NCBI RefSeq assembly: GCF_038446525.1
Contig: NZ_CP151792.1
Coordinates: forward strand, 682,001 to 746,000
DNA: 64,000 bases
Direction: 5' to 3'
Source of the DNA: Methanolobus sp. ZRKC5
GTDB lineage: Archaea; Halobacteriota; Methanosarcinia; Methanosarcinales; Methanosarcinaceae
The notes beneath the pieces are model-generated. The model was not told where the DNA came from and did not search any database. It saw nothing but the letters and a program-made list of their open reading frames with translations. Position numbers and translations under genes: made by a program. Below are positions 1-8,539 of the stretch, one piece after another; position 1 is the stretch's first letter, and every line of letters begins with the position of its first letter.

Positions 1-2
1 AT

Positions 3-1148
3 ATGAAAAATGTAAATCTAAGATTACGATCACTTATAAATGATAATTTGGGTAGTGTTCTTCTTGTTCCAGCCAATAAAGTACAAGATATAACTCTAGA
101 TTTTGAAATTGGCAAAATAGTAAATAGAATTAAAATGCCCGAACCAACAAATTCCAATGTCATAGAGGTATTCAAGTTTCATGATGATTGGAAAGATATA
201 ATGCAGAATTATAATGATAATGGATTTATTTCAGCTACTGAATTATATAATAACCAAATTAATAATATAAGGTATGATGCTATAATTGAAGAACACCTTG
301 AAGCACTTAACCTTAAAACTTCACTTGAACTTTCAATGAATAATCATAATTTATTAAAACAAGATAAATTTAAAAACAATTTAGAATATACTGAGTTGCT
401 TGTTAAATTATCTCAATCTTTTCTTCATACATTAGAAGTTGAAAAACAAACTCCTCTGGAGTTTGAATGTTCACTTACTCGTGTAAGTAAGAAAAAGTTT
501 AAAAAAATCATAAAAATTAATGGCTTCAATGTTCAAAGGACATATGATTTACTTGTATCACAAGTTGGAGATAAAATAAATTATCCACTCATTTATGCTG
601 ACGGAAGTAAATTGTTGGTTCCACCATTAACACTTGGCATTTTTGCAAAACTTTTAAAAGCATTATATTCCCAGGAATTTAAAGATAAATTATCTGAAGA
701 AAGTTATATATTCGAGGACAAAGTATGCAAAATCTTAGAAGATATTGGATTGAAAACTGACCAACCGAATGATGCTACTAAAAAATTAGTCAATATTGAA
801 GACTTAGATAATCCAGGTAATTTCGAAATCGATATTGTTGCTTATAGTTATCAAACTGAAAAATTGTTTGTGATTGATTGTAAACATGTTTTTATAACTA
901 GTGAATTTATTTCAGGTACTCGAGAGCAAACAATAATCAAAAAATTTAAAGAGCAACCGGCTAAGCAGAGACGACGAATAGAATATATTAAAAACAACTT
1001 GAAACGCTTTGGCTTTGACTCAAGTAAAATAAAAAAATATGTTAGTGTGTTAATAACAGCTAATAAAGAGCCTATAGATGTTTTAGAAAATTGCCATATT
1101 GTTTCAATACGTGAGATTGAAAAAATTAAAAATCTTGAACCACTTTGA
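3..1148 (+). CDS. PD-(D/E)XK-like nuclease domain protein, partner of the cyclase gene
   Basis: A 381-residue protein I do not recognise as a whole. The last third carries a restriction-endonuclease-like signature: an acidic helix around residues 240-250, then D277 in the FEIDIVAY strand and D292-x-K294 in VIDCK, the usual ID...(D/E)xK layout of the PD-(D/E)XK fold. A basic helix follows (residues 310-335). The first 230 residues are helical, AT-rich and without recognisable motifs. The gene begins two bases into the window, so the true start could lie upstream. It precedes the cyclase-like gene by 71 bp on the same strand, suggesting one transcript. Nuclease assignment is by motif only; substrate is unknown. 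Confidence 0.55.
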   Translation: MKNVNLRLRSLINDNLGSVLLVPANKVQDITLDFEIGKIVNRIKMPEPTNSNVIEVFKFHDDWKDIMQNYNDNGFISATELYNNQINNIRYDAIIEEHLEALNLKTSLELSMNNHNLLKQDKFKNNLEYTELLVKLSQSFLHTLEVEKQTPLEFECSLTRVSKKKFKKIIKINGFNVQRTYDLLVSQVGDKINYPLIYADGSKLLVPPLTLGIFAKLLKALYSQEFKDKLSEESYIFEDKVCKILEDIGLKTDQPNDATKKLVNIEDLDNPGNFEIDIVAYSYQTEKLFVIDCKHVFITSEFISGTREQTIIKKFKEQPAKQRRRIEYIKNNLKRFGFDSSKIKKYVSVLITANKEPIDVLENCHIVSIREIEKIKNLEPL

Positions 1149-1219
1149 TTTGTGAAGTTTATGATCTTCAAAAAATAATATAAATAAATTAATTAATGAA
1201 TAAAAACCTTTAATAAAAT

Positions 1220-1912
1220 ATGCCTATTGAAACTTATAATGGAAAAACATTTGTTGCTTTTGTAGATATTTCTGGTTTCAAACATTACATGAAGCATGAA
1301 CCTGAAAAAGCCGTGAAAGCGATTGATAGTTTTTTTCATAATGGTTATTCGATTTTAAAAACTCAGCACAATGAATTCAAAGTCGAGGGTATATTTGTTT
1401 CTGATTGTTGTATTTTATTTGTTAGAAATGAAACTAGGTCTGCAAACAGGATATATAAATCATTTAAATCGTTGTTGGATATAGTCAAACAGCTAAATAT
1501 CGCTATGTTACGAGATAACTTCATGGTAACAACATCAATCGCTTATGGAGAATTTAGCTATCAAGATAGAATTGAATTTACAGGCATTACTAAAAACCCA
1601 ATCATTAGCAATGCTTACATTTCTGCTTACTTAAATTCAGAAGTAAAGCCAAAAATCAAACCTGGACAATGCCGTATAGTTAAAGAAGATTTACCTAAAA
1701 AAGTTGATAAATCAATTTATGAAGCTGGTAATATTGACATCATCAAAATGATAAGAAACAGAAAATATGATACAAACAATTACTATTATTATTGGACTTT
1801 GGATGATTCAAATGAAATAGATAATTTTGAAATTAATTATACATCAGCTTGTAAACTGGATGAAAAACATAAGTACGATAAAATATTAGACCTCTTAAAA
1901 AATAGATTTTAA
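1220..1912 (+). CDS. class III nucleotidyl cyclase-like protein (possible Pycsar-type cyclase)
   Basis: A 230-residue protein with a single catalytic-domain layout. The N-terminal strand FVAFVDISGF (residues 11-20) matches the first metal-binding strand of class III nucleotidyl cyclases, with D16 at the catalytic position. The second strand, GIFVSDCCILFV, supplies D62 at the second metal position. A third segment (SIAYGEF, about 105-111, followed by a GITKNPIISNA stretch) resembles the GEV...N.A region of these cyclases. There is no transmembrane, HAMP or GGDEF segment. Small standalone cyclases of this type are the signal-producing half of Pycsar anti-phage systems. Nucleotide specificity cannot be read from the sequence. 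The upstream neighbour is a putative nuclease. Confidence 0.55.
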   Translation: MPIETYNGKTFVAFVDISGFKHYMKHEPEKAVKAIDSFFHNGYSILKTQHNEFKVEGIFVSDCCILFVRNETRSANRIYKSFKSLLDIVKQLNIAMLRDNFMVTTSIAYGEFSYQDRIEFTGITKNPIISNAYISAYLNSEVKPKIKPGQCRIVKEDLPKKVDKSIYEAGNIDIIKMIRNRKYDTNNYYYYWTLDDSNEIDNFEINYTSACKLDEKHKYDKILDLLKNRF

Positions 1913-1991
1913 TACCAATTGCAAAATATAGAAAATCAATTTTGAGAAGTTCAACTGCCTCTATGAAATCTACATTACATTATGATTTTAA

Positions 1992-2123
1992 GGCTCTGTA
2001 GAAATCCTATAAATTCAAACAATTATGCATATCAATAAAATTTCGAAATGTGGTTCAGAATATTGATTATTTTTGCAGAATTTAGGCTATAGATGTTGAT
2101 TTAATTAGGTTTTCTACAGAGCC
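1992..2123. mobile_element. IS6-like MITE, copy 1, with 8-bp target duplication
   Basis: A 132-bp noncoding element with near-perfect terminal inverted repeats, GGCTCTGTAGAAA at the left and TTTCTACAGAGCC at the right. It is flanked by an exact 8-bp direct repeat GATTTTAA (1984-1991 and 2124-2131). The 8-bp duplication and a GGCTCTGT-type terminus are typical of IS6-family elements (established knowledge), so this is best read as a nonautonomous derivative. No transposase of that family lies in the window. Two diverged copies occur at 21490 and 33851; the reverse complement of this copy aligns well with the 21490 copy. Confidence 0.85.
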
Positions 2124-2137
2124 GATTTTAACTCAAA

Positions 2138-5100
2138 TTAAAACGGTTTAATGATAAGTGAGTCAATAATATCTTTAGGATTGGTGTATGTGATTGTAAT
2201 AATTGTGCTAAAAACTTGGTCAGCTTTATCAAAGTCACCACGTTGATAGTAAAAGTCATCAGCTTTTTCAAGATATTCAAGTCCTTTTTGCAAGTCCCCC
2301 ATACTTGCATACAATATACCTAAATTATAGTATGTTCGTATAATTCCAACTTCGTTTCCATTTGATTCTTTAATCTCTATACTTTGGAGATAATTCGCTT
2401 CAGCTTCTTTAGGGTTTCCTATTATAAGATTTGTAGTGCCCATGTCATTAATGAACATTGCCATCAACTCAAAATCATTAATCTCCTTGGCAATACTAAT
2501 AGCTTCTTTATGTGCTGCGACGGATTCAGTATATTTTTTAGTGTATTTTAAAGCAAGAGCAAGAAACCCATATGTGGAAGCAAGATCCATTTTTTCACTT
2601 AGTTCTCGACCGAGATTTATTTTGTCATTGCACAACTTTTCTAAATCAAGCCAGTTATGTTGTTGATATTTTTTAGGAATCAATTCCATATAGGTAGAAG
2701 AAAGCTTCTTTTTATCGTTTAAATCTAAAAGGTAAACTACCATTCGTTCATATAATTTTATAGTATTATTATAATCTTCCAATTTATCATATATCATGAT
2801 ACAGTTTTGGCATACCATTAAACAATGAGTTGTTGAATTAAATTTTGAAAATAAATCCAAACTCAAATTGAAGTACTTAATTGCCTCATCGAAATCATTT
2901 TTATTATTATAAAAAATTCCTAATTTATTATAGGCAAATGCTTTTGTATAATTATTTTTTGTTTCTTCACAAAGTGAGATACTTTTATTATATAAAACAA
3001 GAACATTTTTATGATTGCATCGTTTCTCTTGAATTTCACCTAAGTTTAACAAGCAGTTTGCTAAATTATCCTTGAAAGCTGTCTTTTTAGCGTATTTTAT
3101 TGCTAATTTACAATTGTGTAAGGCTAAATCATAATCACCTTTGTTAATGAAATTGGATGATATATTAGAATAAATTGTAGCAGCGTTTTGAACTAAACCA
3201 TGTTGCCAACATAAATCTAAAACTTGATTGTAACATTTATTAGATTTATCATATTCTTTTTTATCGGCCAATAAAGTCGCAAAATTCTCATAAGCAGCCT
3301 CAATTGAAAGAACCTCCTCACTTTGTTTTGCAGCTTTTATTTCTTGGCGATATTCTTTTTCAGCTTTCTCTAATTGCCCTCGATCTGCATAGATATTACC
3401 CAAATTTGCACTGGCATTTGCAATTCCACTGTAATCTCCAATTTCAACTGCTATATTTTTGCATTTGGCAAACATAGACATTGCTTTATCCCAATCTTCG
3501 TAAGCCCTGTATATTAAACCCAATAAATTAAAGAGTACCAATTCTATGTCAGGAAAATTAACGCTTTCAATTTCACTCAAAGCTTCATTAGCATACATAA
3601 AAGATTTATCTACTTCACCAATTTCTAAATATACAGAACCAATATTTATTAAACAGCTTATTTTCCCTTTTATATCGTCTTGAGGTTCGTATAAACTTAA
3701 ACTTTTAAGTTGAAAATCCAAGGATTTAGTTACATCTCCTTTATTTAGATATATTAAAGAGAGATTGTTAAGTAAAGATGAAACACCATTGTCATAGTCT
3801 AACTTATAAGACAAATCTAACATTTCAGTAAATTTGCTTTCAGCACTATCAAGATCATGTTTTATGACATATATTTTTCCAAGTATGGTTCCAATAAAAA
3901 TCCAAACTTCGGGAGGTAATGTTTCTTGCTTGTACAGTTGCAAGAGTTCAAACAAAGGAGTTACATACCCTTGCCTAAGCAGCAATTCACTAGTGTGTAG
4001 TGTGATTAAAGCAGAATTTAAATCGTCTCCAGCGTTAAGCAAATGATATTGCAATTCGATTATCTCATTTGTTTGAACTACCTTTTTGGATAGATAATAT
4101 TCAGCTGCAAAGTCGTGATATGACGCTTTATTTTCAATTAAAGAGTATGAAAGATTCTTGATAATGGGATGAGATGAATAGAGTTTGCCATTTTTTTCAA
4201 TTAAGTGCTTTCCGGATAATTTAAAGGAAGTTTCAATTGCATTTGACAATCCATGTGCTTTTATAGCGTCAATGTTGACGGCTGTCCTATAGACTGAAAG
4301 TGCTTTTAAGACCTGTTTTTCTTCAGTAGACAAACCTAAAAATATTTCATTAAAGAGATAAGAAACTAGATTATCAGGTAGGATTGGAGATTGACTAAAT
4401 AGGGATTCCAAATCGTAAACATTTTTATCATATAAAGAGATCAGTTCAAGTGCAATAGGGTGTCCCTCAGTCAAATCATAAATCTTTAAAAGCGTATTTT
4501 CATTTACGTTACAACCTAAATTAGATAATTTTTTCCTGCTAGAATCATAATTTAGCCCTTTTAAACTGACATGAAATATATTATCAGAAGAAAGATCATG
4601 TTCTGTATAAAACTTACAAAATGGAGACGGTCGAGTAATAACTACAAATATGCTTTTTCTAAGATTTCTCTTTAATTTTTCAAAAATAGCTTTAGCTTGA
4701 CTATCTTTTAAAGTATGATAATCATCAAAAAACAAAACAAATGAATCTTTGTCTAATTCTTCAATTATAATATCGCTTAGAAAATTTAAATCACTATTTC
4801 CTTTACAGAGTAAGCCATGTGCTTTAGAAAAGTTGTTTTGATGTAAAAATGAAGACAATTGACATAAAATAGTTTTTGCTGAATCAATCTCGTTGATTGT
4901 ATACCAAAATACTTTTCCCTCTAAATTATGTTGTTTAGCAAGTTCAGTGCCAAGATATGTTTTTCCTACTCCTGGTATTCCTTCTATTACGATAACTCTT
5001 GAACCAGAATCATTAATATTTTTTATATCTTCATCTCGTCCTAAAAAATGATGATTAGTAGGAATGGATTCTTTATATTCACAACATTCAGTATTATCAT

Positions 5101-5272
5101 TGAGTTTAGCTAAAAAATCAGATAATCTTTTATCTTGTCTTTTTTTAATTGCTAAATTTGCAGAAGCAGATATAAAACCACCGATCAAAGGTACTGAACT
5201 TAGTGTTGTTGTAATAAATTGAACCCTATCCTCCAGATCAGTGGAAATGGTATTGTCAGTTGTTTTCTCCAT
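2138..5272 (-). CDS. STAND-type P-loop ATPase with C-terminal TPR array
   Basis: A 1044-residue protein. After a short N-terminal region with a hydrophobic, glycine-rich helix (about 24-42) comes a STAND-type NTPase: Walker A GIPGVGKT at 98-105, Walker B FVLFFDDY with D183/D184, an R/T sensor in VVITRPSP near 211-217, and a GHPIALEL motif near 270 typical of STAND proteins. A winged-helix-like linker follows, then roughly fifteen tetratricopeptide repeats from about 440 to 1020 (recurring A...LG..Y...G....A pattern). STAND proteins use the repeats to sense a ligand and then oligomerise; many are anti-phage. No effector domain is obvious at the N-terminus. The gene is monocistronic and lies between MITE copy 1 and the casposon. 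Confidence 0.8.
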   Translation of the reverse strand: MEKTTDNTISTDLEDRVQFITTTLSSVPLIGGFISASANLAIKKRQDKRLSDFLAKLNDNTECCEYKESIPTNHHFLGRDEDIKNINDSGSRVIVIEGIPGVGKTYLGTELAKQHNLEGKVFWYTINEIDSAKTILCQLSSFLHQNNFSKAHGLLCKGNSDLNFLSDIIIEELDKDSFVLFFDDYHTLKDSQAKAIFEKLKRNLRKSIFVVITRPSPFCKFYTEHDLSSDNIFHVSLKGLNYDSSRKKLSNLGCNVNENTLLKIYDLTEGHPIALELISLYDKNVYDLESLFSQSPILPDNLVSYLFNEIFLGLSTEEKQVLKALSVYRTAVNIDAIKAHGLSNAIETSFKLSGKHLIEKNGKLYSSHPIIKNLSYSLIENKASYHDFAAEYYLSKKVVQTNEIIELQYHLLNAGDDLNSALITLHTSELLLRQGYVTPLFELLQLYKQETLPPEVWIFIGTILGKIYVIKHDLDSAESKFTEMLDLSYKLDYDNGVSSLLNNLSLIYLNKGDVTKSLDFQLKSLSLYEPQDDIKGKISCLINIGSVYLEIGEVDKSFMYANEALSEIESVNFPDIELVLFNLLGLIYRAYEDWDKAMSMFAKCKNIAVEIGDYSGIANASANLGNIYADRGQLEKAEKEYRQEIKAAKQSEEVLSIEAAYENFATLLADKKEYDKSNKCYNQVLDLCWQHGLVQNAATIYSNISSNFINKGDYDLALHNCKLAIKYAKKTAFKDNLANCLLNLGEIQEKRCNHKNVLVLYNKSISLCEETKNNYTKAFAYNKLGIFYNNKNDFDEAIKYFNLSLDLFSKFNSTTHCLMVCQNCIMIYDKLEDYNNTIKLYERMVVYLLDLNDKKKLSSTYMELIPKKYQQHNWLDLEKLCNDKINLGRELSEKMDLASTYGFLALALKYTKKYTESVAAHKEAISIAKEINDFELMAMFINDMGTTNLIIGNPKEAEANYLQSIEIKESNGNEVGIIRTYYNLGILYASMGDLQKGLEYLEKADDFYYQRGDFDKADQVFSTIITITYTNPKDIIDSLIIKPF

Positions 5273-5422
5273 TCAATAGTATATAGTTTCTTCAATGCTA
5301 ATAAAATTTATGATTTTGTAAATATCATATTAATGAAAGTAATAATCATTTATTCTTATCATTTTTGAAGTTACAATTTCGGATAGTATGTATTTTACAT
5401 TGTAGTTTTTAATTGTCGCCTA

Positions 5423-5470
5423 TGTCTCCTGAGTCTGTCTCTTGTCTGTCGTTTGCATTTGTCTCCTGAG
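5423..5470. repeat. direct repeats and GTC-rich motifs downstream of the casposase gene
   Basis: The 11-mer TGTCTCCTGAG occurs exactly twice (5423-5433 and 5460-5470), with TCTGTC/TTGTCTGTC repeats between and GACAAAAGGACAACTAAAGG just after (to 5512). This cluster lies immediately 3' of the casposase stop codon, where one casposon terminus is expected. I could not find a matching inverted copy downstream, so the terminal inverted repeat is not established. A related short hairpin (TTGTCGTT...AACGACAA) occurs at about 16085-16111 next to a polB fragment. Confidence 0.4.
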
Positions 5471-5513
5471 TTGTCATTGAAAACGACAAAAGGACAACTA
5501 AAGGACACAAAAA

Positions 5514-6728
5514 TTAACCATTTGCAACAAGTTTCTCCCACTTATCCAAACGTTCTCTTACATGAGCATTAAGCGTAAAAGGCTTATCTGCCTTCGCATT
5601 TTGCTTCATATAATGTAATGTACCCTTAGAAAATCCTAGCTTTTTCCAATCAGTATAAGAAATACTGAGTATCTTCTGTCGTATGTCGCTTGTATCCTGC
5701 CGCCTTGTTGCATACTGGGGATTAACAAAATCAATGTCCTGTCGTTTACCAACTAAATACTGAGCCAATTCCCTAGCTTTCAGGAATATCACATAACTCC
5801 ACATTGACATCTTGTTTTGATAGCTAACTCGTGTGTTAACACACGAGTTGACTGCTTCGGTTAGTTTCTTAGCGCCAGTGGGCCTCAGTCTCAGAGAATA
5901 GCTTTCAGTTCTAATGAAATCCGTCTTATCTATACCATTAGTCTCTATAAGCTTGATAACAGCTAGATCAACAAGGAATCTAAAAGGTTCTTGCAGGTCA
6001 TAGGCTAAACTATTCTTGCTAGGATTCATTTCATGGAGAAAACCTACATGGGGATCTAGCCCCACAGCATTAATGGCCCGCAGGCACTCTCCCTCTAACA
6101 AAGCATAGCCGTAATTGAGCATGACATTTACCATATCCCCGGCTGCTATGGCCCCCCGGCTCTGGTCACTTCTGGATTCATAATCGTATTTCTCAGGAAC
6201 GATCTTTGAGAATTCATTCCAGTACTTGTATGCAACTCCACCTTCCACACCTAGAATATCACTAACCTTCTTGGCAGATTCTAGCTTCTTCAGATCTGGT
6301 GAGAAATCATACTCTATTAGAGGATAACGTTGTTTAAGATAATCAAGCACCACCTGAGATTTATCAAACTTAGCCTCAATAAACTTCTTAGCTATTTGGA
6401 TTCGAGTCTTATCATCTTCATAAGCTCGGTATTGAGCAAACTTTGTCTTGACATTGGTACTCTCAGAAGGTAGCATTGTTGTCAGTAATTTGCCATCCCA
6501 GTTGAGTATTGAGATCTGAACATTATGTTTGATCAACCATCGAATTGCATCAAGTGTAAGGTTTCCATTTTGGCCATAGATGATAATGCTATCAACATCT
6601 ATTCTCTTTGGAGAAAATACGTATTCCTCTGGATCTTCAGTGCTTGAGGTTCTCCCATCTTTGATATGGAGCTTAGCCCCACTTACACGCATATCAATGC
6701 CATGACCATTTAGCAGCAGGAATTTCAT
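5514..6728 (-). CDS. cas1: casposase (Cas1-family integrase of a casposon)
   Basis: A 404-residue Cas1 homologue. The catalytic triad is visible: E212 in YALLEGE, H232 in GFLHEMN and E247 in DLQEPFR, each in standard Cas1 context (GLDP.xGFLH and EPFR.LVD). The protein is longer than a typical CRISPR Cas1 because of a C-terminal extension (about 340-404) forming a helix-turn-helix, LGFSKGTLHYMK followed by FTLNAHVRERL, as in casposases, where it helps bind target and donor ends. It overlaps the upstream winged-helix gene by four bases (ATGA), so the two are translationally coupled. Its C-terminal module recurs at the end of the casposon polymerase and in several gene fragments in this window. 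Confidence 0.93.
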   Translation of the reverse strand: MKFLLLNGHGIDMRVSGAKLHIKDGRTSSTEDPEEYVFSPKRIDVDSIIIYGQNGNLTLDAIRWLIKHNVQISILNWDGKLLTTMLPSESTNVKTKFAQYRAYEDDKTRIQIAKKFIEAKFDKSQVVLDYLKQRYPLIEYDFSPDLKKLESAKKVSDILGVEGGVAYKYWNEFSKIVPEKYDYESRSDQSRGAIAAGDMVNVMLNYGYALLEGECLRAINAVGLDPHVGFLHEMNPSKNSLAYDLQEPFRFLVDLAVIKLIETNGIDKTDFIRTESYSLRLRPTGAKKLTEAVNSCVNTRVSYQNKMSMWSYVIFLKARELAQYLVGKRQDIDFVNPQYATRRQDTSDIRQKILSISYTDWKKLGFSKGTLHYMKQNAKADKPFTLNAHVRERLDKWEKLVANG

Positions 6729-7576
6729 TTTAAGTCAACTCCTGGAATCTCACCACTTTCTACTAAACCAAGATTCTTCTTTGCCTGATACCTTATTTGA
6801 GAGAGAACTTTGGCGTTTGTATTTTTCCCATCTTTCCTCAACTCAATTTCAAGATCGAAAAGCACAGTCCGATGGCTCTCAATAACTTTTGCTGTATATC
6901 TTTTATCATACTCATCTTTAACATTTGAGAGATCATCCATTGTTCGAGCATCCTCAGTAAGTTGGTCAATTACGGCCCCATCTTCGTATATGCCAAGCAA
7001 AGCAATGACATGACCTCTTAGAGCTGAATGTTTCTGAGGTAATGAGGAGATTTTTGCCAAAAGTATTCTCAATTTATCAAGTAGAGCAGGAACATCTCTT
7101 GGTTGATTCCATTTATCAATGATATTGTAAGAAAGAATAACTAAAATATAATATGTTAATTCAATATTATCTTCATCTAGATTCCTGACAAGAACATCCA
7201 GTTGTGAGGGATACAATGAATAGACATTTTTGTAACTATCTATTTCTGCTAAAGCTGTAAGTTTGTCTTCATCATCTCCACTATCAAACAGCTCCAAAAC
7301 AGAATCAATGTGTTTTATCAGTTCAAGGCTTTGTTTTAGAACAACATACTTGAATTTCTTATTCGGTGCTTCAATGCCGTATTTTTCAACTTGTCCAGCT
7401 TTTAATATATCTATGAACCCAGCATCTTTCAATTCATCTAATCGTCGAATAATTGTTCTTTTGCTGCGGTGACTTTCGTAGGCATTTATAATATCTTCCC
7501 TCTTTACAATTCCGTAGCTAGAGAGGTATTCTTTCAATTCTTCAGCTAAATCTTTGCTTTTTCCTTGCTTACTCAT
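6725..7576 (-). CDS. casposon winged-helix DNA-binding protein
   Basis: A 283-residue protein with an N-terminal winged helix (residues about 8-65; IVKREDIINAYESHRSKRTIIRRLDEL reads as helix, turn, recognition helix, wing). The remaining 200 residues form a helical domain with alternating leucine-rich helices and a basic C-terminal segment. It is co-transcribed with and translationally coupled to the casposase gene downstream (ATGA overlap). It is transcribed divergently from the RHH-HTH-HNH-polB cluster across a 163-bp promoter region that contains repeated TGTCA half-sites. A role as casposon regulator or end-binding accessory factor is inferred from position. Confidence 0.6.
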   Translation of the reverse strand: MSKQGKSKDLAEELKEYLSSYGIVKREDIINAYESHRSKRTIIRRLDELKDAGFIDILKAGQVEKYGIEAPNKKFKYVVLKQSLELIKHIDSVLELFDSGDDEDKLTALAEIDSYKNVYSLYPSQLDVLVRNLDEDNIELTYYILVILSYNIIDKWNQPRDVPALLDKLRILLAKISSLPQKHSALRGHVIALLGIYEDGAVIDQLTEDARTMDDLSNVKDEYDKRYTAKVIESHRTVLFDLEIELRKDGKNTNAKVLSQIRYQAKKNLGLVESGEIPGVDLK

Positions 7577-7739
7577 GAGAACACCTCTGTTTTTTTATAA
7601 ATGTCATGTTTTTTAAATATCGGACAAATCCCACTAAATAAATGTAAAATTGTCTTAATTATATGACAAAACACATCAAATTAGATGTCATATTACATGT
7701 CACAATTGAATATAATACATTCGGTTATTTTGGATGTTG
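7577..7739. promoter_or_regulatory. divergent casposon promoter with TGTCA operator half-sites
   Basis: This AT-rich spacer separates the two divergent casposon transcription units. It holds TGTCA-type half-sites at 7602 (ATGTCAT), 7661-7668 (ATATGACA, opposite strand), 7686-7693 (TGTCATAT) and 7698 (TGTCAC). The sites at 7661 and 7686 form an exact inverted pair, ATATGACA...TGTCATAT, with a 17-bp spacer. The likely binders are the winged-helix protein (6725) or the RHH protein (7740) encoded at its edges, giving autoregulation of both arms. The protein-site match is inference. Confidence 0.5.
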
Positions 7740-7889
7740 ATGATTAAAAGTCAACCTACAAACAGGCTAACAATAACGTTAGCTCCCTATTTTAGGGATA
7801 AATTAGAACAGCTATCTAAAAAACTAAGATGCTCTCAGGCTGAAGTGCTCCGAATAGCATTATTCAAGTTAGCCGAGGAAGAACTATGA
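7740..7889 (+). CDS. small ribbon-helix-helix protein of the casposon
   Basis: A 49-residue protein. It has a short strand NRLTITLAPYF, a helix DKLEQLSKKL, a turn and a second helix SQAEVLRIALFKL, the CopG/Arc ribbon-helix-helix layout of small dimeric repressors. Its stop codon overlaps the start of the next gene (ATGA, 7886-7889), so it is the first gene of the polB operon. It is probably an autoregulator acting on the divergent promoter directly upstream. Confidence 0.65.
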   Translation: MIKSQPTNRLTITLAPYFRDKLEQLSKKLRCSQAEVLRIALFKLAEEEL

Positions 7890-8527
7890 CTAAGAAACGT
7901 TTTTCCAAGGAATACAGAACCTATGGTCAATGGTTAAAGGCTCAACCGAGAGATACCAGATATGCAAAAAGAATAATCCGAATGCATGAACGTTTCCCAA
8001 ACTTTGCTCTCAAAGAATTGAGAAATGTAACTCTAAAGGACCATGATCTAAGTACAAGATCTTGGAAGCTTCTTTCTTCACAGGAAAAGAGAGACCGCCA
8101 CCTATCAATCAAAATGCTCAGGGAAATGAGAAATGGAAATTACCTGAGTCATGTAATTGAAAGGTTTGGTGTTGGCAAGGAGTTTGCTGTCAAACATCTT
8201 GGAAAGTACCTCCACAAATCAGGCGGGAAATGGAAAGTCACAGCTTCAGATAAAGTCGAAGCTGAGATGCTATTCTATGAAAATGGGAAAGGGCAGAGAA
8301 CCATCGTTACAGCCAGTTCCAAGGATCGGTCTTTGATTGGTGAGTACTTTGCCTATGTATCAATAGCTGTAAACAGAAATGATCCTTCGTTTCTTGACAA
8401 GTTCAGAGATAGACCAATTATTGATGCTGAAGGTAAAGTCCACTATTTTGAGACAGACCTTGACAGACTTCACGAAATAACACAAGCTCAGGAAGAGCCT
8501 GAATTTTTAGAGATATACAAAAACTAA
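7886..8527 (+). CDS. casposon-conserved HTH protein
   Basis: A 213-residue basic protein. The first 70 residues are rich in K/R and aromatic residues (RTYGQWLKAQPRDTRYAKRI). A helix-turn-helix is likely around 90-125, in the segment reading NYLSHVIERFGVGKEFAVKHLG with the basic GKWKV after it. The C-terminal half looks like a small alpha/beta domain without catalytic motifs. It sits between the RHH gene and the HNH gene with tight spacing (ATGA overlap upstream, 12 bp downstream), as in other Methanosarcinales casposons. A role in replication or target recognition is inference. Confidence 0.5.
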   Translation: MTKKRFSKEYRTYGQWLKAQPRDTRYAKRIIRMHERFPNFALKELRNVTLKDHDLSTRSWKLLSSQEKRDRHLSIKMLREMRNGNYLSHVIERFGVGKEFAVKHLGKYLHKSGGKWKVTASDKVEAEMLFYENGKGQRTIVTASSKDRSLIGEYFAYVSIAVNRNDPSFLDKFRDRPIIDAEGKVHYFETDLDRLHEITQAQEEPEFLEIYKN

Positions 8528-8539
8528 GGAGTGTAAACT

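Noticed and set aside
5514-6728. Reading the cas1-like gene as part of a CRISPR-Cas locus
   Set aside because: No cas2, no interference genes and no repeat-spacer array are present. The C-terminal HTH extension and the polB and HNH neighbours fit a casposon.
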